From IMG/VR virus record IMGVR_UViG_3300028361_000028, positions 1-62,507 of that record: 62,507 nt of DNA. One strand, 5' to 3'. The notes under the pieces are model-generated. The model did no database searches, was not told where the DNA came from, and saw nothing but the letters and a program-made list of their open reading frames with translations. Shown here piece after piece: positions 9,580 to 18,673 of the stretch; the first letter of the stretch is position 1; every line of letters begins with the position of its first letter. This DNA is from a virus. A program made the translations under genes and the position numbers.

Positions 9580-10742
9580 TAGTTTTCCTCCTTATTTTTG
9601 TCAGTAAAAACTTTTTTGGCATTAACCAATGCTTTTTCTAATCTTAACAAACATCTCGAACTTTCTTTACTATCGAGTTCAAATTGTTTACCAGCTAGAA
9701 GCTTCTTTGTATAAGATGACGCCGTAAATTCTGCAATAAACCTGAGACAGCGCGGGTCAAGCGCATCTCTTGTATCAGAAGTACACGGAGAATCAAACAA
9801 AGTACAGTAGTTTTCAGCCAAAACAACATCGTGCTTATCAGTGAGACGTTTTTTGTAATTTATACAAATACCCACTGTATCATCATAATTTAAATTAGAG
9901 TTTTCTTTTTTATCTTCTATACTTTGGGAGGTTACATTAATACCCTCAACTTTTTTATCAATAACAGGTGTGACAACTTCTTCTTTTGTAGAACTATTTT
10001 CTACTAAATCAAGATCAAATATAATCGGTTTAATATCATCATCAGACGCGGTTTCTAAAATAACACTCGGAGGATTAGCTGGATTTTTAACAATCCCGCA
10101 CCCAGAGAAACATATCCCTCTAAGTACTCTAGCTACAGTGCCTTCGGCTACCTCTTTACCACCTTTCATTATCTTTGCTGATTTTCCAAAAATACTTTCA
10201 TCAGATAACTCAATACCTAAAGAGTTTGCTACAGACTTTGGTATAATCATATCACCTACTTTAATATCAAAGTCTTTAAAATAACATTCCATAGATACCT
10301 TCCATTCATTATTAGCAATTTCTTTTGCTATGTCTGGAAATCTATTTTTATAAACAATAGAACCTATTTGTATATGCATATCCTTAGTATCTAAAGTTGC
10401 AGTCTCAGTAGAGGACAACTCAGTAAGGTCAAGTGCTTTATGCTGATCATCAGTAAAAGCATGAGAATATAAATGACCAATAATCTCAGTCTCTTCATGT
10501 TCCACATCTAGTGCTTTACTAACAATAGTATTAGCAGCGGCTACTAGCTCTGACCCTAAGAAAAAAGCATGGTTAAGGTTTTCACCTGAGCTAACAAGAA
10601 TGGCAGAAAAATAAGAAAGGTCGGGTTGTTTCTCACCAGGACCTGGTAAATTGATTACAGAAGCCACCTCCTTCTTTAATTCCTCTGTTTCCTCATCCAT
10701 GTCAATACTAGCTGTTAAATAAAATTTATACTTATCTTCCAT
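9579..10742 (-). CDS. Prohead maturation protease
   Basis: 387 residues. The N-terminal half has the herpesvirus/T4 gp21-type serine protease layout: His82 in ALDVEHEE and Ser150 in KVSMECYF, followed by Glu152. GSIVYKNRFPDIAKEI stands just before the Ser strand and ICFSGCGIVKNPANPPS closes the domain. The Lys/Glu-rich C-terminal part could be an internal scaffold or targeting tail. It would cleave scaffold and capsid arms inside the prohead. Position between portal and scaffold agrees. Confidence 0.85.
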   Translation of the reverse strand: MEDKYKFYLTASIDMDEETEELKKEVASVINLPGPGEKQPDLSYFSAILVSSGENLNHAFFLGSELVAAANTIVSKALDVEHEETEIIGHLYSHAFTDDQHKALDLTELSSTETATLDTKDMHIQIGSIVYKNRFPDIAKEIANNEWKVSMECYFKDFDIKVGDMIIPKSVANSLGIELSDESIFGKSAKIMKGGKEVAEGTVARVLRGICFSGCGIVKNPANPPSVILETASDDDIKPIIFDLDLVENSSTKEEVVTPVIDKKVEGINVTSQSIEDKKENSNLNYDDTVGICINYKKRLTDKHDVVLAENYCTLFDSPCTSDTRDALDPRCLRFIAEFTASSYTKKLLAGKQFELDSKESSRCLLRLEKALVNAKKVFTDKNKEEN

Positions 10743-10767
10743 TATCCTCTCCTAGTAATTATTTATT

Positions 10768-10884
10768 CTATTTATTTCCATACTTCTCTCTTAATATCTC
10801 AAGAGCGCTATAAAAATCATAACCATTCATAATCAATTCTTTCATTTCATTATAAAACGCCACATAGTCTATATCAAAAGTCAT
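10768..10884 (-). CDS. Very small acidic ORF between protease and homing endonuclease
   Basis: A 38-codon ORF (starts MTFDIDYVAFYNEMKELIMN) with GGAGA upstream of an ATG at 10884. It is helical, acidic and lacks membrane character. It lies in the otherwise empty space upstream of the protease gene. Function unknown; it could be a genuine mini-gene or a decayed piece of a larger gene. Confidence 0.5.
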   Translation of the reverse strand: MTFDIDYVAFYNEMKELIMNGYDFYSALEILREKYGNK

Positions 10885-10928
10885 TAATATTCTCCGTGAG
10901 TTTTTATTTATTATGAATCAACTAATTA

Positions 10929-11582
10929 TTACTGACTTGCTTTTATATTATCTATTCTTTGGCATTTAAATCCTCTGTGGTGATTTCTACCATAAAGTGC
11001 TACCAATCTCATTCCTGAATCATTTAAATTATTCTCTCTACAAAAAGCACTTAAGTTTTTTATTACCTTATGAGTACCGTTAGGATACACTACATCCCAA
11101 TACTTACTTTTTGATGCTACTACATTAGCCACATGAGCTTTTGATTTTTTAACCCCACGACGCATAGTTGATAATTTTTTCTTAAATTCTTCAGACATTT
11201 TTTTACCAGTTTTAGCTTTGGAAATTTTACATTTAGTACTTTCCTTACATATTCTTCCTACAGTACCTTCACCACCTAAAGTCATATTATACCCGTTTTT
11301 ATATGTATCATAATACTCGATGTAGTACACCTCTTTCTTGTCTAACTCAGCCTTTCTATTACAAGAACATAGAATTTGCCAAACAAAATTAGTTTCCCCG
11401 TATTTATTAATTGCCCTATGAAAATGAGTTTTTATATTTGATCTTGTAGCCAGATTTAAATGTTTAATTTTTCTTTTATTCAAAGAATGGATAGTTTGTC
11501 CTATATAAGCTTTATTATTTATCATATTAGTTACTTTATAAACAATACCGTCTACTTTTATATTTGAATCATATTTATACAT
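10929..11582 (-). CDS. GIY-YIG homing endonuclease with NUMOD3
   Basis: 217 residues. The catalytic N-terminal domain shows IVYKVTNMINNKAYIGQT (GIY-YIG strands), a helix with the catalytic-type Arg/Lys and His region (NKRKIKHLNLAT), and EVYYIEYYDTYKNGYNMTLGG-type C-terminal strands with the expected Glu. NUMOD3-like repeats (KCKISKAKTGKKMSEEFKKK) follow and would bind DNA. It overlaps the remnant gene at 11575-11760 and separates the portal from the protease. Confidence 0.9.
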   Translation of the reverse strand: MYKYDSNIKVDGIVYKVTNMINNKAYIGQTIHSLNKRKIKHLNLATRSNIKTHFHRAINKYGETNFVWQILCSCNRKAELDKKEVYYIEYYDTYKNGYNMTLGGEGTVGRICKESTKCKISKAKTGKKMSEEFKKKLSTMRRGVKKSKAHVANVVASKSKYWDVVYPNGTHKVIKNLSAFCRENNLNDSGMRLVALYGRNHHRGFKCQRIDNIKASQ

Positions 11583-11760
11583 ATGACACCGCTTTTATAT
11601 TATACCTATTCTTAAGCACCACCCGATGCCAACCTTTATGCCCCTTCTGACAAATACAATCTAATTTATAACCATTATTGACATACTCTTTACTAAGTAA
11701 AGTATAATCTTCTGAATCAAATGACTCTTTAACAAATGCATATGTAAGTCTCTTACTCAT
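11575..11760 (-). pseudogene. Collapsed remnant of a zinc-ribbon HNH endonuclease
   Basis: 61 codons. Residues 1-42 (TYAFVKESFDSEDYTLLSKE, then KLDCICQKGHK) match the first repeat of the HNH enzymes at 1861-2709 and 22578-23618. Residues 43 onward (GWHRVVLKNRYNI) match their extreme C terminus (WYRAIIKNRY). Everything between, including the whole HNH core, is gone without loss of frame. This is best explained by an internal deletion that left a head-to-tail stub. It overlaps both neighbours by 8 nt. Confidence 0.75.
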
Positions 11761-13732
11761 ACCTAACTACCTCTACAGCTTCCAAAAATTCTGCGTATTC
11801 TGTATCATCTAAAACACTTCTTGCGCCACCCAGAAAAGCCGAATACTGTTCATCATCCATAACACTTATATCCCCAATAGCCGCTGTCTTTTTTGGTTTA
11901 GTAGGCTTACTACCAGGTTGTTTGTCTGGGTTTGTATTAGGTTTTTTCTTTGTCTTTGTTTCACCAGCCGGTCTTCCTTTACTAGGTGTTCCTGTAGGTG
12001 ATTTTTGCTTAGGCTGAACTCCTGGACCATCTACTGCTTTTTGAAACGGGCTGCCAATTATACCAAAAATACCACCTTCTACTAAAGGCAACTCTGTTTG
12101 CATATTCTTTAATTCATTATCGTAATCAAACCCTAAGGCCTCTAAGGCTGTTTGATATGACAACATCCTTCTATCGACTAGCGAACTCAATGTGCTCATA
12201 TATAATACCTCATCACGTAACACACTATCGTCCCAACGTATTTTAGGAAAACGATCAAAACCCATTGCCTCTGCTATTTGTCTATATTCCTTATAAATCC
12301 ATTTCTCTACTTGCCGACGGGCATAATGAATCTCCTCCATTAGACCTTTAGTAAGTAAATTTACTTCTGCTGCATTGATATCCCCTGTTCCATCTATTAT
12401 GGCACGAGTTACAGCAAGACCTGCTGTCATATCCTCGTTTACCTGTTTGTACTTATCTTGCCCTAAAATAGCTTCAATCTCGGGCGAAACTATTTTTTGA
12501 ATATCCAGTGTATGGTTCCATACCACATCAAATGCTTTTGATGGACTATTAAATAACTGAGCAACTGTCTCTAATTCTTGCTGACTAACGACTGGGTACT
12601 CATCATTACCTATGGTAATCTTTAGAATATAATTAGAAATACCATCAAGTGTACTTACATCAGCCTCTTGTAGTGATTGTTTATATTTTATAGTATCCAA
12701 TATCCTAGTTACCCTAGGTCTTGCATAACGTTCATAAGGCTGTTTTCTATAAGTAACCATTCCCACAAGTCTCGAATCTAGTTGAAACTCACCGCCTTGC
12801 TCTGCTGCAGATTTAATCTCTTTAGGTAGTGACTTAATTAGTTCTTTTTCTTCTTCTGTTAGTTCTCCAGAAGCTTTTTGTAATAACTGACCTAGCTCTT
12901 GTGGGGGAGTTAATTTTACAGCTACTTTATCAAATAAAAGGTTACCTTCTATATTAACTAGTTGATGATTTAAAACTGTGTATGAGGAGGGAAGAAATCC
13001 TTTGGACCATATATTTTTTTTGGCGGCTTTTTCAACCTCCATTAACTGCTCAAAAGAAGCACCTTTTTTCTTAGCAGACTCGACAAGCTTTGCCACTTCC
13101 GCATCTTTTTCATCTTCAAATTCAGCATGTAATTTATGAAGCCTGACAGTTTCTGAAGCAGAGTCGCCTTTTTTAGTCTTCTGCCCTGGTACGGGTGATA
13201 AAAAAGATACTCTAGGTTCATACTTAGATAAAACTTTATAAGTTACAACATGTCCTATCTTAAAAAAATCAAGAAAAATCCACTCTAGTACTTCTTTAAA
13301 ATCTACATCAAATGTCCAGGTATCATAAAACTGTTTGATATTCTCATCATCAATATCATTTTCAAACCCTTTCATTGACAAAGAGGCTAAGGCGTTTGTA
13401 GCAGAACCAACCAATGGATCAGTGTAATAATGTTTTTCTGCTTGTTTATATAGTGTTTTAGGGTCTTCGTCATAAGGATTTTTACTCAGGGCTAAATCCA
13501 AAGTTTGCCGTGAAGTATAGTCTCTATTTATAGTTGCAGCAGATTCAAGCCTAGGTTTAATAGCCATACCAGGTTTATCTAATATAGCTAGATTACGTTT
13601 ATTTGGTTTGAGCATAAAAACAGATTGACCAGTCTCTCTATTTATCTCTAGAGATTCTATACCAGCATCTGGGTATCTATTTTGTAGATCAGAAGTTAGT
13701 TTATTTATATCTATTATATTATCATCTGCCAT
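11753..13732 (-). CDS. Portal protein
   Basis: 659 residues. The pattern KQAEKHYYTDPLVGSATNAL, a central wing/stem region, and a C-terminal basic Pro/Lys/Thr-rich linker before an acidic tail fit large-phage portal proteins. Gene order (TerL, receiver protein, small protein, portal, protease, scaffold, capsid in transcription order) is that of a head module. It would form the dodecameric DNA entry ring at the capsid vertex. The low-complexity stretch near residues 560-610 is unusual and may be disordered. Confidence 0.82.
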   Translation of the reverse strand: MADDNIIDINKLTSDLQNRYPDAGIESLEINRETGQSVFMLKPNKRNLAILDKPGMAIKPRLESAATINRDYTSRQTLDLALSKNPYDEDPKTLYKQAEKHYYTDPLVGSATNALASLSMKGFENDIDDENIKQFYDTWTFDVDFKEVLEWIFLDFFKIGHVVTYKVLSKYEPRVSFLSPVPGQKTKKGDSASETVRLHKLHAEFEDEKDAEVAKLVESAKKKGASFEQLMEVEKAAKKNIWSKGFLPSSYTVLNHQLVNIEGNLLFDKVAVKLTPPQELGQLLQKASGELTEEEKELIKSLPKEIKSAAEQGGEFQLDSRLVGMVTYRKQPYERYARPRVTRILDTIKYKQSLQEADVSTLDGISNYILKITIGNDEYPVVSQQELETVAQLFNSPSKAFDVVWNHTLDIQKIVSPEIEAILGQDKYKQVNEDMTAGLAVTRAIIDGTGDINAAEVNLLTKGLMEEIHYARRQVEKWIYKEYRQIAEAMGFDRFPKIRWDDSVLRDEVLYMSTLSSLVDRRMLSYQTALEALGFDYDNELKNMQTELPLVEGGIFGIIGSPFQKAVDGPGVQPKQKSPTGTPSKGRPAGETKTKKKPNTNPDKQPGSKPTKPKKTAAIGDISVMDDEQYSAFLGGARSVLDDTEYAEFLEAVEVVRYE

Positions 13733-13742
13733 TTAATAACCT

Positions 13743-13946
13743 TTATCCTTTTAAAATACTACCAGGAGTACCTGATACTGTAGCTACAGAATCAGTAGAT
13801 AATATCCATTTAGTAACATCTTTTCTTCCTATTATATCATCCATTGTCCAAGTAGCCTTACCAGATCTACTTTTGGTATAGTCAGCAGGCATATTATTTA
13901 TCCACCAAGGTGTACCAATAGCTTCACCTCTATTTTCTTCTGACAT
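13743..13946 (-). CDS. Small hypothetical protein upstream of portal
   Basis: 67 residues starting MSEENRGEAIG. GGAGG is 7 nt before the ATG at 13946, so I reject the TTG two codons upstream. It contains TPWWINNMPADYTKSRSGKA and a Ser/Thr-rich C terminus and has no membrane segment. It lies in the packaging operon; function unknown. Confidence 0.7.
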   Translation of the reverse strand: MSEENRGEAIGTPWWINNMPADYTKSRSGKATWTMDDIIGRKDVTKWILSTDSVATVSGTPGSILKG

Positions 13947-14060
13947 ATTCAATCCTCCTATTATTAAAAGTGGGTACCTGGGTAATCAAAAGCTTTATTT
14001 ATTTTTTTACCATGTACCAAGGCCCCACTATATAAATACTCTAATTATTACAGAGGTTAG

Positions 14061-14438
14061 TTAATTATTACCTGTTAAATCTTTTTTAATTTGCTCAACA
14101 AGCTCAGTAAAACCAAAACCTTTACTCAATACCTTATCAAATCCAGCTACTGACGGTTCTATAGAATCAAATATATTAGAATAACCAGTCATAGCATAAA
14201 TCTTAGCATCTTTAAATTTCTTCCTAAAAACTACACCTAAATCAACACCAGATAGTTCCTTACTTCTTAAATTAATGTCTACTATAAAAATATCAAAAGA
14301 CATAGTCTCTATTAACTGCAGCGCTTCTTCTCCGGTTGTAGCTATTTTATAAGAGTAAGGAGATAGTGCCATAATAGCTCTATATACTGATATTATATTT
14401 TTATCATCGTCGATAAATAAAATATTATAATTTTCCAT
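14061..14438 (-). CDS. CheY-like response-regulator receiver domain protein
   Basis: 125 residues consisting of a single receiver domain. The acidic pair and loop are in LFIDDDKN (residues 7-14), the phospho-acceptor Asp is in FIVDINLRS (about residue 54), the switch Thr is in YAMTGYS and the conserved Lys in VLSKGFGF. All catalytic positions are present, so phosphorylation by a host histidine kinase or a small phosphodonor is possible. No output domain is attached. Its place between terminase and portal is unexpected. GGGGGA precedes the start. Confidence 0.85.
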   Translation of the reverse strand: MENYNILFIDDDKNIISVYRAIMALSPYSYKIATTGEEALQLIETMSFDIFIVDINLRSKELSGVDLGVVFRKKFKDAKIYAMTGYSNIFDSIEPSVAGFDKVLSKGFGFTELVEQIKKDLTGNN

Positions 14439-14452
14439 TATAAACTTCCCCC

Positions 14453-17443
14453 TTATTTAATTCTTTTCTTTAATACCGCGTGGCCTAGTCCGTATTCCAA
14501 TAGTGGGGGTGCTTGAAAACTTGAAGTGCCTTGAGATCCTAAATAATCAAAACTAGTCCCTACTCTACTACGCACTAAGCCACTTACACTATGAAGAATA
14601 GGACCATCTCCCTCTTCGAGTTCCCTCTCAACCTGTCTTGCTCCATGGGCTCCTAATATAAGTGCAGAATATAAATCCTTATTCATATGCTTAGTAGGAG
14701 TATCGAAATGCAATATACCAGTAGAAGTTTGAGTAACTACTATATTTAATAACTGTGATTTAAGCGTTATTATATTTATATAAGCCCTAGCTAATAAATC
14801 GTTAGTAGAATTAGATGGATTATCTGGAAATAAAAGACTCTTATCCTCAAACATAGCTTTTGTAGTAAAATTGGCATCAGCTATCCAAGTAGGATTAAAA
14901 TTAACCATATCTAGTATATGTCTTCCTTCTAAATGTATATGATCTTGGTTTCCTCTATCAATAATAGGTTCGGTTTCTCCGTAACCCTCCTCTAATAAAT
15001 CACATACTGCCTTTCCACCTCCGCCTTTATCCATGAATATTCTAATGATATTATATTGATTACAAAGTTGTTGTACTGATCTTGTAAGTCCTTGTGTGGT
15101 CTGCTTTTTAAGTTCTATTACATTAACTATTTTATTAGGTTTACCTATTTCAATAATAACCACACCACAACTGGCGCTTCCCCCCTGATTAGGGTCAATA
15201 CCCATTATATACTGTTTATTAGGCGCTCCATTGAACTGTAAAGTAAAATCATTCCCTAAAGTACAATCATCTAATAGGGATGCCTTAAAAAATCCCTCTG
15301 AATCTGAAACCATGGCAGCTTCATATTCCATACTATACTCATGTCTAGACATAATACGTTTAGCTTCAGCAATATTATTATTATCCAAGAACCCCTCAGG
15401 TAAGTCCCAATAAGGTACTTGCCACACTGCATAATCACAATCCTTACCTTGAGCTTCAGCTTCCGCCACCATCTTCCAATGGTCCCTCATACGTCGCCAC
15501 ATATGATTAAATTTATAATACCCTGAGGAAGTCATTACCATCTTGTTAACTTTTTCCTCAGCAAAATCATCAGCAGCAGCAAGACCAGCATTAATCAAAC
15601 GAGTCTGTTCCTCTAGTCTACGAACTCTTTCCATCGGTGCCAAAGAGGTTGCTCCCATTGGTCTTACTACCATATCCAAAGTTTGATCTGGAACTTGCGC
15701 TAACTCATCCACAAGAATTAGATAGAAACGTGATCCACGAATTTTACTACCATCTCCTAGTGGTAGTCCCTCAATATATGATGGAGTTTTACCAGCAACC
15801 GACTTAAATTTTAAATAAGCTGTGTCTGAACCACGAGTTGGTTTCTTTGCAGAAGCTTCTCTAAGAATTGAAGATTGATCATATAGTTTCTCTACTTCAG
15901 CAAATATCATTTTTGAATTGTGATTAATAAACCCGTTAGCCCAATAACAGTGTTCATTTTTTACTTCTATATCTATTGTTTCTGAAAAGAAGTAATCAAC
16001 CTCTTTAATTTTAACAAAGTATAACCCTTGTTCATATAATTTTTTGGCTTTATTGTAATTATCCTTTATTAATTTATTTGTAAGACCAATAGCCCTAGCT
16101 AAACTTTCTTCTTGATTAAAATGGTTATCTATATAAGCATTAAGCTTTTCTTTCTTTCTTAAGCATCTAAATCCAACAGTATCATTGAATCTTTTGATAA
16201 AAGTTTGTCCTGTAATCCTAACTTTATAGGCTTCTGCACATTTAGACGGTTTATTTCCTTGCGATAATTGTCTTATACATGCCTTTTTACTTATACCAAA
16301 GTTAGACACTATACCTAAATTTAGTAGTATAGCCTGCACTTCTTTAGCTAGTTGTTTAGAAGAAGTACTAAAGGCAATTTCAGAACCTTTATTTTTTTGC
16401 ACATAAAAACACCCATCTGTGTCATATAAACCCTGTAAACAAGCTATTAAGTTATCTCGTGAAGCTTTTTTTAAAATACTAGGAATCTTTTTATCCAGAG
16501 CTGTTGTTTTAGTAAAACCACACTCTAATAAATACTGGGCTAGTTGCTTACAAAAGTATTGAATTTCCCAAGTATCATTCCTTCTATTCCTTCTATCTAT
16601 CTTTTCTTCTTTATCTACACAAAAATATCTTCTTAGATTATTCTCAAAAGAGTCTAATAAATCCTGGTCTTCACTTACAAAGTCTACACGCTGTTTTCTT
16701 TTATTTTTACTAACAGAAACACAGCCATCACCTAGTAAAAGACCCATCCAATAAGATAAAGAAGGTGTTAATTCTTTAGGTATTAAACAATTTTTAGTTC
16801 TCCAATCATGTTCAAATTCAAATTCAGGCATCGAGTTATCATTACCAAAATAATTAAATCCTGTTTTTATTGCTATATATTCATCTTTTATATCCTGTAA
16901 GTCTTTAAATTCAGTATCTAAATCATCGTTTAAACACACAACGGCATGATCTATAGTACCAGACAATTCAAATCCTTTTGTAGTTTTTATATACTTACAT
17001 GCTTTATCTTTATCTGTCCATTTACTGACTACTGTATTATGATTAAAATTTGACTGTACTCTTGTTTTTCCTGGAATTACTTTATTATAAAAATCCTCTG
17101 TACCTGTATTTAATCCTTCATTTGTCCAAAACGTAGCAAGTGTGTCTGATTTTATTAACGATTGTCTAAATACTGGGCCAATTAGACCTACCCTATAACC
17201 TGGATACAACAAGCAACTTAATGCAGCTAAAGTACCGAGCATAAAAGTTTTTCCCACGCCACGTCCACAAATAGCTATGACGTAGTTCTTAAACCACATG
17301 TCTCTAAAAACCAATCGCTGAATAGGTGCTAAATCTACCCCTAGGAGCTCATAAGCGGCTGTACAAGGGTGAGCTCTATAAAACTCTATAAGTTCCTTAC
17401 CTTGTACCAGCAACGCTTCCATGTTTTGTCTTTTTTTAGCCAT
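14453..17443 (-). CDS. Terminase large subunit interrupted by an intein
   Basis: 996 codons encoding a precursor. Extein: Walker A CGRGVGKT (residues 59-66), Walker B YLILVDELAQ (Asp579-Glu580), and an RNase H-like nuclease with IMGIDPNQGG (Asp750), IFMDKGGGG and KDLYSALILG. The intein covers residues 95-509, so the spliced product is about 581 residues, normal for a TerL. It would power DNA packaging through the portal and cut concatemers. The gene overlaps the stop of the upstream putative small subunit by one base. Confidence 0.95.
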   Translation of the reverse strand: MAKKRQNMEALLVQGKELIEFYRAHPCTAAYELLGVDLAPIQRLVFRDMWFKNYVIAICGRGVGKTFMLGTLAALSCLLYPGYRVGLIGPVFRQSLIKSDTLATFWTNEGLNTGTEDFYNKVIPGKTRVQSNFNHNTVVSKWTDKDKACKYIKTTKGFELSGTIDHAVVCLNDDLDTEFKDLQDIKDEYIAIKTGFNYFGNDNSMPEFEFEHDWRTKNCLIPKELTPSLSYWMGLLLGDGCVSVSKNKRKQRVDFVSEDQDLLDSFENNLRRYFCVDKEEKIDRRNRRNDTWEIQYFCKQLAQYLLECGFTKTTALDKKIPSILKKASRDNLIACLQGLYDTDGCFYVQKNKGSEIAFSTSSKQLAKEVQAILLNLGIVSNFGISKKACIRQLSQGNKPSKCAEAYKVRITGQTFIKRFNDTVGFRCLRKKEKLNAYIDNHFNQEESLARAIGLTNKLIKDNYNKAKKLYEQGLYFVKIKEVDYFFSETIDIEVKNEHCYWANGFINHNSKMIFAEVEKLYDQSSILREASAKKPTRGSDTAYLKFKSVAGKTPSYIEGLPLGDGSKIRGSRFYLILVDELAQVPDQTLDMVVRPMGATSLAPMERVRRLEEQTRLINAGLAAADDFAEEKVNKMVMTSSGYYKFNHMWRRMRDHWKMVAEAEAQGKDCDYAVWQVPYWDLPEGFLDNNNIAEAKRIMSRHEYSMEYEAAMVSDSEGFFKASLLDDCTLGNDFTLQFNGAPNKQYIMGIDPNQGGSASCGVVIIEIGKPNKIVNVIELKKQTTQGLTRSVQQLCNQYNIIRIFMDKGGGGKAVCDLLEEGYGETEPIIDRGNQDHIHLEGRHILDMVNFNPTWIADANFTTKAMFEDKSLLFPDNPSNSTNDLLARAYINIITLKSQLLNIVVTQTSTGILHFDTPTKHMNKDLYSALILGAHGARQVERELEEGDGPILHSVSGLVRSRVGTSFDYLGSQGTSSFQAPPLLEYGLGHAVLKKRIK
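15917..17161 (-). mobile_element. Ser1-type intein with LAGLIDADG homing endonuclease inside TerL
   Basis: 415 codons. Block A begins at Ser95 (SLIKSDTLATFWTNEG) and block B is LSGTIDHAVV. Two LAGLIDADG helices, YWMGLLLGDG and CLQGLYDTDG, give the endonuclease. The C-terminal splice motifs are SETIDIEVKNEHCYWANGF, then INHN, followed by Ser510 of the extein. Removing it restores GPVFRQ joined to SKMIFAEVEKLY, the conserved motif region just after Walker A in terminases. Both nucleophiles are serines rather than the commoner Cys1. Confidence 0.93.
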
Positions 17444-17952
17444 TAGTCTTCTTCGCCTTTTGTTTCCTCTATATCAAGCCTGTTGCCATCATAACTTTCT
17501 CTATTTTTCCTCATCAACTTCTCTTCAGCTCTTAGTTTAGCCATACGTTTGGCTTGAGCTGCTTTTGCTTGCTGGTCATAGGCTACCGCTAAATCAACAA
17601 TGGAGAAGCCTTTAAGCTCATTAGGATTAATCCTATCTCGCCTCCTAGAAGACAAGTTTTCTTTAAGTTTTTCATTTCGTTTATCAAGCTTCTCTATAGT
17701 AGCCGCCATATCAAGTTGTTTATCAGAGTCACCCTTAGTTTCTTTTAATAGTCTAAACGACAATACTTTATTCATAGACAAACTCATAATGTCATCTAGA
17801 TCACTAGAAATTAACTCATCAGCATCAAAATCTGCTAAGTATACCTCTACATACTCTCCGTACAATTTCAACTCATCATCATCAAAAATATCTTTAGCTG
17901 GCAAAAGGTCTCTAACTTTTCTATGTGCTGGATGTAATTTTGGTCTAGCCAT
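17443..17952 (-). CDS. Candidate terminase small subunit
   Basis: 169 residues, highly charged and helical: acidic N-terminal half (DIFDDDELKLYGEYVEVYLA) and a strongly basic coiled-coil C-terminal half (AKRMAKLRAEEKLMRKNRES). It overlaps TerL by one base, the usual place for the small subunit that recognises packaging DNA. No clear helix-turn-helix is visible, and the neighbour at 17958 is a rival candidate. Confidence 0.55.
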   Translation of the reverse strand: MARPKLHPAHRKVRDLLPAKDIFDDDELKLYGEYVEVYLADFDADELISSDLDDIMSLSMNKVLSFRLLKETKGDSDKQLDMAATIEKLDKRNEKLKENLSSRRRDRINPNELKGFSIVDLAVAYDQQAKAAQAKRMAKLRAEEKLMRKNRESYDGNRLDIEETKGEED

Positions 17953-17957
17953 TATCT

Positions 17958-18359
17958 TTACTCCTCCATTTTTTGTTTGTACATTAGGAGTAATTCAGGA
18001 GTTAAAGAATGACCAAACATTTCTTCTATGTTTTCACCATATGAAATCTCTATTCTTAATTTATTCTGTAAAGACTTAAAAGTCAATACATCACGTATAT
18101 CATCCAATTCCTCCTCTACATTTAATACCCACTCACACATATCATCATCAATTATTCTACAATAAGTATTTATAATTTCTTGTGATAAAGGGTCTTTTCT
18201 TCTAAAATAATTCTGTAAAGATCTTGATATTTTATTTTTTGTAGCCTCTTTATGTTTTTGTCCCTTCTTGGCTTCACTTATAGCATGCTTACTAGCTTCA
18301 CTAAGTTTAAAACCAATAGGTCTACCTTTTCTACCTTGAGTTAGTCTAATCGGTTTCAT
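17958..18359 (-). CDS. NUMOD3-like DNA-binding protein in the packaging operon
   Basis: 133 residues. The N terminus GRPIGFKLSEASKHAISEAK followed by KGQKHKEATKNKISRSL has the twin-motif look of NUMOD3, a DNA-binding module normally attached to homing endonucleases. The C-terminal 75 residues are an acidic helical domain with no nuclease motif. GGAGG precedes the start. It could be a homing-enzyme module adopted as a packaging-site binder (TerS-like), or a nuclease relic; I cannot decide. Confidence 0.6.
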   Translation of the reverse strand: MKPIRLTQGRKGRPIGFKLSEASKHAISEAKKGQKHKEATKNKISRSLQNYFRRKDPLSQEIINTYCRIIDDDMCEWVLNVEEELDDIRDVLTFKSLQNKLRIEISYGENIEEMFGHSLTPELLLMYKQKMEE

Positions 18360-18660
18360 AAGTTACCTCCGATACTGAAGAAAATTTATTACAACCACTA
18401 CATATTACACCTACAGTAGCAGTCGTTCCATAAAGTATTTTACCACAATTATCACACCTAATAACGGAAGATCTCCCTTTAGATTTTAACGGTTTTCTAA
18501 ACTCAAACGGTAAGTTTTTATAATGATCTGCAAACTTACTCTCTTTATGTATTTTCTCATTTAGTTTAGTAACCCCTCCTTCCGGTTCCCATCTTCTAGG
18601 CGTTTGCCCAGGTCTTAATTCCCCTGTACCTAAACTACCAAATGTATTATCTTTATTCAT
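18346..18660 (-). CDS. Zinc-ribbon hypothetical protein
   Basis: 104 residues. The C-terminal half has a CDNCGKILYG and CSGCNKF pair that forms a zinc ribbon; the N-terminal half is polar and Pro/Gly-rich. Its 3' end overlaps the next gene by 14 nt, so the two are translationally linked. Function unknown; DNA or protein binding in packaging is possible. Confidence 0.72.
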   Translation of the reverse strand: MNKDNTFGSLGTGELRPGQTPRRWEPEGGVTKLNEKIHKESKFADHYKNLPFEFRKPLKSKGRSSVIRCDNCGKILYGTTATVGVICSGCNKFSSVSEVTYETD

Positions 18661-18673
18661 ATACTTCTCCTGT

